Of a stretch of DNA of 64,000 bases, positions 1 to 11,438 are shown one piece after another. Position numbers and translations under genes: made by a program. The stretch is taken from the NCBI RefSeq assembly GCF_014805685.1, contig NC_060890.1:15629500-15693499 (forward strand), in the 5' to 3' direction. A model generated the notes under the pieces. The model was not told the origin of the DNA. It saw only the letters and a list, made by a program, of their open reading frames with translations, and did not search any database. Position 1 is the stretch's first letter, and the number at the start of each line of letters is the position of its first letter. The stretch is from Silurus meridionalis (taxonomy: Eukaryota; Chordata; Actinopteri; Siluriformes; Siluridae).

Positions 1-738
1 TCTAATTGAGTGCTGCATTTAAGGGTTTATACTTTTAACACAGTATGGACATAAGTATGTGGAGTTGGTCCCTTTTTGCTTTTACTGCAACAAGAACTTT
101 TGTGTAACCATAGATACTAGCATAGCATTTGACTTCCATGCAAGTTTTTTGTTGTTTTTAGCAATTTATTCAAAATGCCTTCAAAATTAGTTTACATTGC
201 TTAAGTACTGTTTGTGTAACCCATTTGAGCCTTTATTCAGCTGTTGTAAACAGTATGTTAAACCAGGGGTCAACAACTATATACTGGACAGTATCTCCCC
301 AAAATTCTGGAGTAATGTTACCGAGTAGAGAAATAATAAGGATACTTTAGTAGCTATATTTAAATTCAATTAAAAAACATACTAATTTATTTTTTTGTTA
401 ATGAGTGACATTTTGGCACAGACCAATTAGTTTCAAAGCTTATGTTGTGGTGTTTTTGCTCTTTAATATTAAAGTAGTTTGGTTTAAAATCTTAGCTCCA
501 TTTAAGAAGCGTATATACGTTTCCATTCTATTGGTCTTTATTTAACTTCTAGTAATGTTTTTGTCGTTTGTCCTCATATGCTTAAGGCAGTATTTCACCA
601 TTGAGAGAAGTGAGAGATTTTTTGTTTTGTATGCTAATAGACATTTCTAAACCATCAGTGAAAGAACTATATAAACTGAATGTTAGCATGTGGTTAATCC
701 TTTTTTAATAATGGTATTTCAATCTTTATGCTTTGCAG
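1..738 (+). other. wac: wac intron, 3' part
   Basis: AT-rich intronic sequence upstream of the first wac exon in the window. It ends in the acceptor tttgcag at 732-738. I see no coding signal or recognisable repeat apart from T-rich runs. The exons for the WAC N-terminus and its WW domain must lie left of position 1. Confidence 0.7.
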
Positions 739-984
739 AGTCTGTAGCTACAACGGAAAAGCCTTCCTCTCTTACCCCATCCTCTTCGTCTGCTGCTGTG
801 TCTGGGCTAAGTGCCGCCAATCCCACTAGCTCTGCATCGGGTTCTACAGTTTCCCCAGTGATGCAGTCCCCTGCTACACCTACTATCTTACAAGACCCCT
901 CCCTCTTACGCCAGCTTCTCCCAGCGTTACAGACGGCACTGCAGCTGAACAATGCCAGTGTGGATATGGCCAAGATCAATGAAG
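739..984 (+). CDS. wac: wac coding exon 1 of 7 in window
   Basis: The exon starts at codon position 2 and ends after one base of a codon. It encodes a Ser/Thr/Pro/Ala-rich linker followed by the conserved [18 protein letters not shown] stretch. The acceptor is tttgcag and the donor is GAAG|gtaacc. Confidence 0.93.
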
Positions 985-3900
985 GTAACCTTATTGCACT
1001 GTGTGAAACTAGTGAAAATTAGATGCGTTCAAAAGTACACCATACATTTTTTTTTTTTTTTTACTCTGACCATTTGATGTGGTGCTTTGGTTCTTGGCAC
1101 AAAATTTTGTTAGCTTAGAACTTTGCATTTATAGATAGCAATTTATATCTATACTGAATTTGGATGTATTTCTTGCACAAATATACATATTAGATTTTTT
1201 TTCCCACTCCCTTAATCGTTGAAATGGTCAATACCAAAAGCTCCTACTTATGCAGGCCCATGTAAGATGTGATTGACATTCAGCAGTAGTGAAGTACCTG
1301 CCAGGTTCTCTTTTTTTTTTTTTTCTTTTTCTTTTTTTTTTGGGGGCAGATTCAGGTAGCAGTATTACAGCTTCATTGCTTTATTAAACGTTTGTCTATA
1401 TTTACAAAACGCACATCAGCAGCATGTGTACCAAGGAGGGAAGCAGCCAAAACACCACCAACCTTATTTGAAGATTAGCCACATAAAGGAATATGAGCAG
1501 TTTTCAAAGTTGGCTAGCGCTAAGAGAGAGCGGGACGGTTTAGCAACTCAAGTGCGACTCACTTGGCTGTCTGTAACAGATGTTTCAAAGACAGCAATCT
1601 TACTGCAAGGACCATAAGAAGCATAAAGAAATATTAGACAAAATAATAGCATTAATCATCAACCTTTATTTAATGTGGGAAGACAACAGGTTCTGGCGAT
1701 TTACATGGTTATTAATGTTGGGCTGACATATTTTAGGGTACCTAACAACTACACTTGATTTTTTTTCTCTACTTTTATCCTTGATGCTATTTGATGTTAT
1801 TAATTACGTAGCATAAATAAAAGGCTTCAAATAGACCCTGTAATCAGTGATCAGCATCGGACGATACAGCTTCTGCGGATTGGTGATCGGCCCCACAAAT
1901 CCTGATTGGAACACCCAGAGTTAAAAGCGGAACCAATAAGTGGTTTTCTATTCACGGTGTAGGGTTATTTTACAGGGTATAACAGTGTTGTCAGAGATAC
2001 AGTCATACAAACTATAACTGCAGTCTAATGTCATCCAAAGGAGGTGAATTCTCCGAAAGAATGAATTGTTTAATCCCTTGGTTTGCTTCTTGTGTCAAAT
2101 GTTTGTGTTCTATGAAGTTGGTGAATGGTGCCTGGCACATATTGTTTAAATAGCTATGAATCCTGAGTAACATTTTACTGCTCATGCCTATCAATAGTCA
2201 CCTCACAACCTCCTAAGAACTGTTCCTGTTTTCCTTGGGTAGTGTTAGGTGATGGTGCAGCTACAATGTGAATGATTAAGAATTTTGCTTAATAACAGTA
2301 TAATTTATTTAAAAATATGTAATTGTTGTGTGCACTCACTTTGCTGTGTTCTTTTGGTTTCTGTGTACAGTTCTCACAGCTGCAGTAACACAGGCTTCAC
2401 TGCAGTCAATGCTCCACAAGATCCTGACTGCTGGTCCGTCCGCATTCAACATCACGACGCTTCTCTCCCAGGCTGCTCAGCTCTCTAGTCAAGGTATCGG
2501 CTTACTTTAAACACGGCCTTGGTCATGGATGCTTCATGTCAAGGCTCCTTACATCATACATCCTTGGGTTATTTTTTTGTTTGTTGCTTTGTTTAATTGT
2601 AGTTCACTACTTTACATTAAAAGTTTTATCTCTCAGGGTATTCGTCAACTTGATTAGCATGAATTTGCCATAATTAAATGAATGCAGTGCAATCAGACGT
2701 CTCTTCAATGAGCTTTAATAGAAACACAACAGTTCTTTTAAACACCTGCTTTTTTGTTTGTTACTCGTAATAAAACACAACAGATTATTTGTGTTTAAGG
2801 AAGTGATGGACCAGTTTGGGCGATTTGTATTGCATTTGTTGATTTAATGCCTGTTCAAAACAGCAGTTTTGTCATATCTTAATGAATTTTTGGTGAACTA
2901 AATCAATTGGCATGTCAATGTGGTGATGACTTGTTTCAGATAAAAAAAAAAAAAGCTTTCTCATGCCTCAGTTGGTGTGTAGAACATGCGTAGAAGGTGA
3001 TTTGGTGTGTTTTGTTAATGCAATGTTTCAGTGTCGTAAAGCAGCCTTTCAAAAGATTAGGTATGTACCAAAGGTCTTTACTGTTAAAGTGGGGGTATTG
3101 GAAAGAATGCTGTTAAAAAAAAAGTATAGCAAGAATTTCAGGATGTAATGATTAGCTTGATTAGGAAGACACTGTCTAAAGCAGACTATTTTGACAAAAC
3201 ACATTTCGCCTGGGCTAATGCATTTGTTTGAGCAGATTTTCAAATGATTTTCAATGAAGCACAGAAAATATGTATTTCTATTAAATTAAATACAGAATAA
3301 TTTAGTTTTTCCTTCTATGTCTCTTCTTTTGCTTGGAGCAGCCCAGCAGTCCAGTCAGTCTCCGATGTCCCTGACGTCAGATGCTTCGTCTCCGCGGTCA
3401 TATGTGTCCCCCAGGATAAGTACACCCCAAACAAACACAGCGACCCTGAAACCCCCACTGAGTACCACACCTGTCTCATCTCAAACCAAGGTACACAGTG
3501 TGGGCTGCCACAGGCTGAAATTACAGAATCTTTTGTGCAAAGTGGTACAGGTACATCGTAATCCTCATTGTGGCCTTTTGCTCATATCTATTTTCTGTTT
3601 GTTTGTTTGTTTTTTTTTTTTTTTTTAAGGTGAATGCTCTGGGGATTAAGACCAGTTCTCTTCCTCCACCATCGTCTCAGCAGCCCCTTCCCTCAGATAA
3701 ACACCATGACAACAGCAACTCCCCACGGGCACTGCAGCGGCAGAGGTGTGTGTGTGTGTGTGCGTGCGTGCGTGCGTATGTGCGCAAAAAAATGTACATT
3801 ATATGCACATTAGATCTGTTCATCTGGTCCCAGTTTTGACAAGAATCTGAACTCCAGGTGCGAGAACTGCTGTGTGCATGCGGGAGTTGAGTGAAATTGT

Positions 3901-5632
3901 ATACCTGAGTGATCTAAGCTAGAGATGAGCAGTTCAGCAGTGTTGCTTGTGCATATGTATGAACAAGCACCACAACATTTAGAGTTTCCTTTGTGGGTAG
4001 ACCTCCAGCTGCATGTTATACTGCCATCTTTTGGCCAATTGTAGAACTTGATTTCAAATTTATGCAGCATTGTATGTTATCAGAAGAACTGAAACTGTTT
4101 AAACTTTTCATGTCTTGTTTGTTTTTGTAATGCACCTGCAGGTACACACTTTTGTTCTAACTTGTATTTTAACATCACTGTCTGTTCTGTGCTCTTTATC
4201 CAGCAGTAGTCAGAGAAGCCCCTCTCCTGGTCCAAACCATGTTGGAAACAGTAACAGCATCAGTAATAATGGCAGTGGTGGTGGTCAGACTACTGGCGTG
4301 GGCACTGGAGCAGGGTCAGCGGGTTCAGTACCCGCTGGAACTGCTGTGGCCAGACAAGCCTGCTCCTTCACCCCCTCACTGGCGGCACACTTTAACGAGA
4401 ACCTCATCAAACACGTGCAAGGCTGGCCTGCAGAACACGTTGAGAAACAGGTACATTGCTGTCTTCTCTTGTCTGCTTCGCTGGTTTGGTGAAATTTTGT
4501 GTACTGTGTTTACTGTGCATTTAATCTTTAAATGTTTTGCTTAGTAGTCTCTGTCTTCATATTGTGTTTTCACTTACTGAGCACTTTATTAAGAATGTGT
4601 GCCTATTCACTCATTTAAATAATCTAATTAGCCTTGCAATTATAAACTGTAGCGGTAGTTCTTATAGATACTTAACAACAGCTTCAGATCTTGTTCACAT
4701 CAACCATCAGAATGGGGGAAATTGATCTCATTGATTTTAATCATGGTATAATCGTTAAAGCTAGTTGGTTGGTTTTAGTTTTGTGCACTCCAGTCTCTAG
4801 AGTTTACACACAGAAAAGTGAGCAGCAGTTGTGTGGATAGAAACTTGTTGATACTGGTGGCTTACTATGCTGAAAGCAGTCAGTGTATAATGGCCAGACT
4901 GGTTTGAGCTGACAAAGTCTACACTAACTCAAAAGACCATTGAGTGGGAAAGCATCTCTGTGTGCACACCATGTGTGGAAGTTCTATCATGAACAGTTCA
5001 GGTTGTTGAAGCCATTCCCTGTATTTGTATAGTGTGCTTAAAAATGTGTTTAGAGTTTAGAAAAAGTATATATTAAGATATAAGTTGTGTATATATTAAA
5101 ACAGACTATCAATAGGTGGCAATGTTTAATTGTGAAAGATTTGGAAATACAATGGCTGTTATTTTAGCTTTATTATTTGCAAAACCGGAGCCAATTCAAC
5201 AACACAGGTTTAATCACAATTTTTTTTATCACCTACCACAACCATAGGGCTAAACGATAGATTCATTTGCATGTGTAAAGATAATTTGTTCTATAGATCT
5301 ATGTAAACACAGAAAATGTATACTATTCTATAGTATATTAATAATATACCTATTGTTGATTGGTTGAATCAAAAGAACAGTTAGTGATTCATTTAAATAA
5401 ATCCCTAAACTGTTTTAGGTTTGGTGAAGTAGTTCTGGTCTAAGCTATTTTTTGCGGTGTTGCATCATTAGTCACTGATTTTGACATTCTTGAGGTGCAT
5501 GCATTTTATACATTATTTTGTGTCTCATAAGAAAATAGATATTTTGCAGTCCAGCTTAAAAAGTAGCAGGAAATCTGTTTTACTGCAACTTCAATAACCA
5601 TTTAGTTTAAATGTTAATCACTAAAAAGTTTT

Positions 5633-5664
<32 letters not shown>

Positions 5665-6650
5665 TTTTGTTTGTTTTTTTTTTGTTTTATCTATTTTTTG
5701 GTTACACTGGTACATATAGGGTTCACTGTATGTAATCAGTGAATAGTTTAAAATATATGTATTATGTAAACTGTTCAATTTACAGAAATGTTTACCAGGA
5801 CCATTTTACAAAATAGATGGCACCAAACTAATGTATTGGATGTTAAATATGAAAGCAATTGAGGAATTAGCATGATTGCATTTATAATGTAATTTTCTCT
5901 GACTGGTTTTGGACTGCCATCTTGTGGTCAGCAGTGAAACTACAATTATTTCCAACACAGTCCATCGCTCTAGCAGTGACAAAAGCCCCCATCGTGCTAT
6001 GTTCTTTGGCAGCACAATTCCGCAATAAAAGGTGTTTCACAGGGTACTAGTTAAGAGCACAAAACTGGCTGGAACTAGCCTGCTTCTTTAACCAACTTTT
6101 TTTTTCTTTTGCAAAAAAAAAAAAAATCCTGTTCAGTTCTAGTACAGGTGTGTTCTTTGTTTCTATTGTATGCTACTGAAGAGCTTGCCTTTTGACACAA
6201 TACTGCTTTAAATACCAGCCGTGTCTGGGATAAGACACTTTGCATGGCATAAGTGTCAATGAAAAAATTTTTTTTTTTCTTAGGCATCGCGGTTACGTGA
6301 GGAGGCTCACACTATGGGCAGCATTTACATGTCTGAGAACTGTACAGAGCTGAAGAACCTGCGCTCATTAGTGCGAGTGTGTGAAATCCAGGCCACGCTG
6401 CGTGAACAGAGGTAACCGCTCCCTCAGGATTGATTTAAATACCTCCTAAACAATTATTGTAACATTTTTATTATTGTTTTGGTGACAGCTTGTATTAAAA
6501 TATCTTATTTTCAGAATACGGTACTAATTGGATATGAATATTACTAGACTAATTTATTTCCTTTTTTTTCTCTTTAACAGGATACTCTTTTTGAGACAAC
6601 AAATTAAAGAACTTGAAAAGTTGAAGAATCAGAATTCCTTCATGGTTTGA
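739..6650 (+). CDS. wac: WAC, WW domain-containing adaptor with coiled coil (3' half, seven exons)
   Basis: Seven exons join in frame: 739-984, 2371-2493, 3342-3490, 3630-3745, 4204-4450, 6284-6411 and 6581-6650 (stop TGA 6648-6650). Every junction is GT-AG and phases agree, giving about 358 residues. Landmarks match vertebrate [13 protein letters not shown], then [20 protein letters not shown], then [20 protein letters not shown], then [11 protein letters not shown], then [13 protein letters not shown], ending in [12 protein letters not shown] is a nuclear adaptor. It is known to bind the RNF20/40 ubiquitin ligase through its C-terminal coiled coil and RNA polymerase II through its WW domain, supporting H2B mono-ubiquitination; roles in mTORC1, autophagy and mitosis are also reported. 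The WW domain (N-terminal) is outside the window, so the gene is partial here. Teleosts carry two wac paralogues and I cannot say which this is. Bambi follows on the same strand. Confidence 0.96.
985..2370 (+). other. wac: wac intron
   Basis: The intron carries T-rich runs near 1048-1062 and 1310-1341. A somewhat less AT-rich stretch at about 1420-1620 holds a 63-codon open frame that I do not recognise. A patch at about 1845-1925 resembles the end of a fish DNA transposon (cagcatcggacgat, then gattggtgatcggcccc, then aaatcctgattggaacaccc). The rest is featureless AT-rich sequence. Confidence 0.6.
1845..1925. repeat. possible DNA-transposon fragment
   Basis: This GC-richer patch contains the phrases atcggacgata, gattggtgatcggccc and aaatcctgattgg. 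They recall the terminal part of non-autonomous hAT-like elements common in fish, where runs of ATCGG and a final AATCCTGATCGG are typical. No second terminal repeat or target duplication was found, so family and extent are tentative. Confidence 0.35.
2371..2493 (+). CDS. wac: wac coding exon 2 of 7 in window
   Basis: The acceptor is tgtacag and the donor CAAG|gtatcg. The exon enters and leaves after codon position 1. It encodes the highly conserved block starting [16 protein letters not shown] and ending [11 protein letters not shown]. Confidence 0.94.
2494..3341 (+). other. wac: wac intron
   Basis: AT-rich intron with no recognisable gene or repeat. An A-run lies at 2942-2954. It ends in the acceptor ggagcag. 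Confidence 0.65.
3342..3490 (+). CDS. wac: wac coding exon 3 of 7 in window
   Basis: Encodes the signature [20 protein letters not shown] segment followed by a Thr/Pro-rich linker. It ends exactly on a codon (AAG|gtacac). The next intron is only 139 bases long. Confidence 0.95.
3630..3745 (+). CDS. wac: wac coding exon 4 of 7 in window
   Basis: The acceptor is a long T tract ending in taag at 3626-3629. The exon encodes a variable Ser/Pro/His-rich linker ending ALQRQ and two bases of the next codon. The donor GT at 3746-3747 is the first unit of a GT-rich microsatellite (3746-3785), so several downstream GT dinucleotides are potential competing donors. Confidence 0.88.
3746..3785 (+). repeat. 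(GT)n/(GTGC)n microsatellite at a wac splice donor
   Basis: About eight GT units run into tgcgtgcgtgcgtgcgtatg. The array starts at the exon-intron boundary of the wac exon ending at 3745. Confidence 0.9.
4204..4450 (+). CDS. wac: wac coding exon 5 of 7 in window
   Basis: The acceptor is atccag and the donor ACAG|gtacat. The exon opens with [16 protein letters not shown]. It continues through a Gly/Ser/Thr/Ala-rich linker of low conservation and closes with [20 protein letters not shown] and [10 protein letters not shown]. Confidence 0.95.
4790..5010 (+). repeat. degraded high-copy fish repeat fragment
   Basis: The phrases gtgagcagcagttgtgtgga, then gaaacttgttgat, then aatggccagactggtttgag, then actaactcaaaagaccatt, then agcatctctgtgtgcacacc follow the order of a dispersed repeat I recall as common in otophysan fish. 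The family name is not certain and the copy carries many substitutions. Confidence 0.45.
5633..5658. repeat. (TA)13 microsatellite
   Basis: Uninterrupted TA run inside a wac intron, followed by A- and T-rich sequence. Confidence 0.95.
6284..6411 (+). CDS. wac: wac coding exon 6 of 7 in window (coiled coil)
   Basis: Encodes the start of the C-terminal helical region: [12 protein letters not shown], then [20 protein letters not shown]. The donor is CAGAG|gtaacc. This coiled coil is the part of WAC known to contact RNF20/40. Confidence 0.96.
6581..6650 (+). CDS. wac: wac last coding exon
   Basis: The acceptor is ttaacag. The exon encodes [14 protein letters not shown] and then KNQNSFMV before TGA at 6648-6650. 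The extreme C-terminus is nearly invariant in vertebrate WAC. Confidence 0.96.
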
Positions 6651-7008
6651 GAACTCTGGGTTTGTTTGGTGTGGGTTTTGAATAGAAGGACAGCAGAAGT
6701 AAAAGGATGAGTAGGAATCCATTTTTATGTGCACAGAACCCTGGAGAATTAGTGTTCTCTTCTGCTCTGGGTCCAGTCTTACACATATGGGGCTGTGGTG
6801 AGCTGTGGATTGAGGGGTAAGGGAGGGGGATGATTGGTGGAGGCTATGGGCCAGATGAGGTGCAGATGTTTTGGGACCTGCTCTTGCCAGGGGCCGTGTA
6901 TATGTAGATTTCTTGTAGATGTTATTTCCATGTTGTAAATATGTTTTGTAGATGAAGCCATGGGAAGCCATGCCTATCAGAAAAGCTTTTGTCATCCAAA
7001 TGTTAAAA

Positions 7009-7014
7009 AATAAA
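7009..7014 (+). terminator. wac: candidate proximal wac polyadenylation signal
   Basis: AATAAA hexamer about 360 bases after the wac stop codon. Confidence 0.4.
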
Positions 7015-8083
7015 GAAAATGTACCTAATCAGCACCAACTCCAGCTGAAGACTTTCATTGTCTTCAGATGTCCTTATGTAAAAATCTGACTTCAGATTTT
7101 AAAACCCGCTTTTGAAAAAAAAAATCCTGACGCCTGCTTGTCAGAAAAATGTTTGGTGAGCCATTGCCTTGAGCATGTACTGTACGTGCATGGAGGGTAG
7201 GGGCGGTCGATGATCCAGTGGGGGCAACTAGAGACAATGACAACACACACGCGTGCACATCCTTGACTTCTGACTACGCACACTTCCACCTTTAAACCCT
7301 ATCTGGTTTGTTTCTGTCTCTCTGCATTTGAATAATTGTAATGTTGCTAAATGGTTAATGGACTTCTTTCCACATTTGTTGCTTTCTCTGGTTGCACTGT
7401 AAAGGTTTCACCTCCCCAGTCCATGCCTATTGAAGGGATTAGATAATGTCTGTTCGCGATGGTTCAGTGGTCTCTGTCCCAATGGCCCTAATGTGCTCTC
7501 TGTCAACACCAGTGCCTGTTTGTATGGAAGAGTAAATTTAAGAAAGGAAGAAAGATCCTTTTTTGCTCTTTGAGTGACGAGGGGAAAAGCACTATTCCTG
7601 CAGCTCAATTTAAAATGCCCTCCCGGACTGGATTGACACCAAGAACAACCCACTCTTCTTCTATGTTGTTGGTTTATTTTTTTTTTTTCCTCTCTCCCCC
7701 CGTTGGGTCTCCAGACGTTCCGGCAAGTTCTATTTTTCGTTACATTTCATTTTTTGTTTTTTGTTTTGTTTTGTTTTTTAATTGCAGCTTGCATTAAACC
7801 AAGAGTTCATTCCTTTGTACAGTTGCTAATTAATAATGGAGTTTAAAAAGAGTTTTATTAAAAGTTGCAGTGATTACTAGTATATCATATGTTGTATTCA
7901 TAAATTATTGTCACACATTTTCCTTTGCACCCTGATTAGACAGTGGAGCTAGTGCTACCAGATAGTAGGAAATGAAGTGTTGAAGTTCAAGGCCGAGGAC
8001 TGGACGCTACCAAACTCCGCCACATCATAATCAGGGCAGGGTCACCTGGGGTCAGAAGGTCAAATGTGAAATGTATGTATTGT

Positions 8084-8089
8084 AATAAA
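8084..8089 (+). terminator. wac: candidate distal wac polyadenylation signal
   Basis: AATAAA about 1.43 kb after the stop, within taataaacatgataaaaag. It is the last good hexamer before sequence with dispersed-repeat tails. Confidence 0.4.
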
Positions 8090-8568
8090 CATGATAAAAA
8101 GTAAAAGGCTGATTTATGGTTTGTCATTTTTGCCTGTTATTGAGGCAATCAATTTCTAGGAGTAGCTTAGTAGAGTATGACAACTGATTTGCACAGGTTC
8201 TTCGTTATAAAAGGAAAAGTGGACTCGGACCATGTAAACAAATTACCTCACACCATGTAATAGAGCAATTTTTTCCCATTTATTTATTTATTTATTTTCC
8301 TGCATGTAGTGAGTAAATTTCTGTGCATTTCAGGATGTTAACCTTTGATCATGATACAAACTCAATTGTATCACACCAAGATAAATCATGTTCAGTGCCA
8401 CTTGGACATGATGCAGTGTCTGAATTCTAGTTGCCGTTTTAACACAAATGGTATATGCCTCTGTGGTAAAGCTAACTGTTAACAAATTGTGAAATTTTTT
8501 TATTATTATTATTTAGTATCTTCATGTTAAAGTTCCCCCGTCCCTTACAGTATCTTAAAATTGTAATC

Positions 8569-8668
8569 TAGTGACCCAGGTTTGATTTGTTCTATATTAG
8601 AGACCCAAAGCACTTTTGCACATCGCTCTAGATAAGGGCGTCTGCTAAATGCTCAAAGTTATATTAGT
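8569..8668 (+). repeat. tRNA-SINE or L2-type tail fragment
   Basis: The phrase gctctagataagggcgtctg followed by ctaaatgct is the tail shared by many fish tRNA-SINEs and their LINE partners. The upstream gacccaggtttgattt resembles a decayed B box. The 5' part is missing or unrecognisable. Confidence 0.55.
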
Positions 8669-9385
8669 TACGTTTATGGATGTTTAAGTGTGTTTTTTTT
8701 AGGAAATTACCATCCAACTAATTTCAGATTAAAGAAAGTGTGTGCATAATGTGTTTTTACAGTAATGCCTTTCATTTTCCCATTAAAAGAAATCCTAAGA
8801 TAGTTTCTTAATTAGGCATTTTAAATTAGTCTGTAGATCTCTCCATCCACACAGACGTCGTCTCTCTGTTACAGACGACATCGAGACTTCTTTCCTGATC
8901 CACTCCCCTTACATCAGTCTGATTCTCTCATCTTTCTTTAAAGGTGTGAACTATCAGCATGAAATGTGTAAACAGTGCTGTAGGCCCTTTCACACCTTTT
9001 TCTGACGCACCCCACCCCCTCCCTAAAAAAAAAGCCTTTAATCCCCTAATTCCTTTGATTTTTCTGTTTCTGTTGCAAGTTAAGCGGTGCTCACTCATAA
9101 TAATCAGCAAACAATACCAAAAGTTTTTTTCTACATAAGGCATGATCCATACTGGAAAAATATTACTCTTGTGACATCTTGTGTCGTGGTTTGTGTATTG
9201 TACCCATCTTTCAAACTGATCTTATTCTCAAAAGCACAATATTATAGCTGATGGTGTCTAATGTTATAGAAATTAAGAATTTCTTAAGTATATGGAATAA
9301 AAAATGTTTTTGCAGTTGGCTCTGGCCAGTATTAGGTTACAATTGTGTCAACATTAACCATTTTATAGTAGAAGGTATAACAAAG

Positions 9386-9558
<173 letters not shown>

Positions 9559-10038
9559 AAATAATGTATGTGTACATAAATAAATATACATGTGTATATA
9601 TACCAACCAACCACAGGAGGGCAGCACTTGCTCATTATTAGTACGTAGTCGTTTTTGAGTTAGGAAGAAATCTCCTCCTCTGTGAATATTGAATATTCCT
9701 ACATGCGCTTCTTTTTTTAGTGTCAAAAAGCTTTCAGCAAAATCTACTTTCCTAAACAGTCTCAAAACTGCTACGTTTGTAATTACTTTAATTGGCGTTA
9801 GAGGAAAATTATGGTAGGATCGACGTGTGGAAAGAACCTGCTATAAAACGTGTTTTATATGTTGTCTGGTGTAAATAACCCAATAGGTTTCTGTTCACAC
9901 AAATGTGGGTTTTTCTGCTTTTGGCCTTGCTGTCAGCCGCAGAACGTGTGAAAGGTGTGGGCATATAGCCTGGAGCTACTGAACACTGGCGCCTTGCTGA
10001 AATTCCCAACAATTACCCCAATTGCTGTCAGTGCATTT

Positions 10039-10100
10039 CTCTCTCTCTCTCTTTCTCTCTCTCTTTCCGTGTGTGTGTTCGTCCCTCCCTCCCTCCCTCC
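10039..10100. repeat. pyrimidine-rich CT and CCCT runs
   Basis: CT dinucleotides at 10039-10066 and five tccc units at 10082-10100, separated by a short GT run. Confidence 0.9.
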
Positions 10101-10562
10101 AAGCAGACTAGTCCTTCCCCTCATGACACTGGATCGATGGCCCTCTATCTACAGGCAAAGGGCAATCGGCCCTAATAGCGTCTCTCAGTCTGTCTCTCAG
10201 GCTTTGTACCAGCTGTTCTACCTGTAAACACGATGAGCTATCAGCCCAGAGCATGATCACATCATCAAAGCACAGTTTCAGTATTGACCTGCATGGCTTA
10301 CAGGGGTTATTAAAAGGAGGGGTTTTTTTTCAAATATTTACGTTTTAGACACCTTTACAGACATTTAGCCCAACAAACTGAGCCTCTCACACAACTCAAT
10401 TTTCCACCCAAAGAGCAATGAGTGTGGTGTTATTACATTACGCATGGATATAATGGCAAAATAAAACGAAAATAAATAAATAATAATAATCCAAAGGAAA
10501 GTGATCCGAGGCATATCCGACATGTCTATTTTACGTAGATGATTTTGCATGCAAATCACATT

Positions 10563-10803
10563 CACTTCAGCTCAGGTTTATTTGTATAGCGCTTTCAACA
10601 CTGGACATTTTTCCCAAAGCAGCTTTACAGAGATTGAGGTTATAAAATAGGAATTTATGTGTAGTGCATGTGTACTGTGCCTAACTAAGCAAGCCAGTGG
10701 TTACAATGGCCAAGGACAAACTTCCTAAAATGGTATGAGGAAGACACCTTGAGAAGAACCAGATTTAGAAGGGAACTCATCTTCATCTGTGTGACATCGG
10801 ATG
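10563..10803 (+). repeat. high-copy fish dispersed repeat, 5' portion
   Basis: The order caggtttatttgtatagcgc, then caaagcagctttacagag, then gcaagccagtggttacaatg, then ggacaaacttcctaaaatgg, then ccttgagaagaaccaga and gtgtgacatcggat matches a very abundant dispersed repeat of otophysan fish genomes. It shares its first 120 or so bases with the copy at 48044-48776. The family name is not certain. Confidence 0.7.
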
Positions 10804-10879
10804 TCCATATACACTTGTGTATATATATGCAATAGCTGGAGCAGTTTCATAAAGACTGCTCTTATCTGTGGAGGTTCAG

Positions 10880-11170
10880 TGCTGCTAGTGAAATATTCGC
10901 TTGGCCTACAAACACTAAATGATAAACATATGAACAGACTGGAGGGGCCATGATGAGATATCGATCGGAGCGCTCTCTGTGTGTGTGTGTGTGTGTGTGT
11001 GTGTTTTGTATGGGATCGACTCGGCTCTAATTGAGTGTCACTGTCTGTCTGTGTCGGCTCTCTGGCGCCATGGGCCTCTTTGGATTGCTAATTTATCTAA
11101 CCGCTTCGCTCGACTCTCTCGCTTTCCTCTATAGGCGACCTTCCGAGACTTCAGCAGTGTGAGGAACAAA
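10880..11170. promoter_or_regulatory. candidate conserved regulatory block upstream of bambi
   Basis: Apart from a GT run at 10979-11004, this block has balanced composition unlike its AT-rich surroundings. It carries tandem GTCT (Smad-box) units at 11043-11050 and a GGCGCC site at 11064-11069. The two are not in the spacing of a classical BMP-responsive element. The call rests on composition and position only. Confidence 0.3.
10979..11004. repeat. (GT)13 microsatellite
   Basis: Pure GT run within the candidate regulatory block upstream of bambi. Confidence 0.95.
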
Positions 11171-11380
11171 TACATTACTTCAAACGGCCATCTTTTTTTG
11201 TTGTTGTTGTTTGCGATGCTGATATGCTAACCTGATAATACATAACATGTGTTAGACTTTATTTAATTTTGTAAAGAAAACCATTTTTTATGTGTGTCTA
11301 CAATCAGTCATCATTTCATCTAAATCAAAGTAACTAAGTTACAGGAAAATAATGCTACCCAACAGATAATCTACACACTG

Positions 11381-11383
<3 letters not shown>

Positions 11384-11436
<53 letters not shown>
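11384..11436. repeat. (TA)26 microsatellite
   Basis: Uninterrupted TA run about 0.25 kb upstream of the bambi promoter. TTTA repeats follow at about 11530-11560. Confidence 0.95.

Positions 11437-11438
<2 letters not shown>

Larger units (their letters stand above)
4451..6283 (+). other. wac: wac intron (largest in window)
   Basis: The intron holds a degraded dispersed repeat at about 4790-5010, a (TA)13 run at 5633-5658 and no coding signal. Two short related phrases, ctgccatcttttggccaattg at about 4020 (previous intron) and ctgccatcttgtggtcagcag at about 5920, may be relics of one repeat family. It ends in the acceptor ttcttag. Confidence 0.6.
6651..8110 (+). other. wac: wac 3' UTR (inferred)
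   Basis: Non-coding sequence after the wac stop. Two AATAAA signals are visible, at 7009-7014 and 8084-8089, suggesting alternative short and long 3' UTRs. T-rich runs occur at 7676-7688 and 7749-7780. The true end cannot be set from sequence alone. Confidence 0.55.

Noticed and set aside
4020..5940. Two similar phrases (ctgccatctt-tgg) in wac introns as a regulatory motif
   Set aside because: They contain a YY1-like core but are short and more easily explained by repeat relics or chance.
6549..6995. A 148-codon minus-strand frame
   Set aside because: It lies antisense to the last wac exon and 3' UTR and has no recognisable domain.
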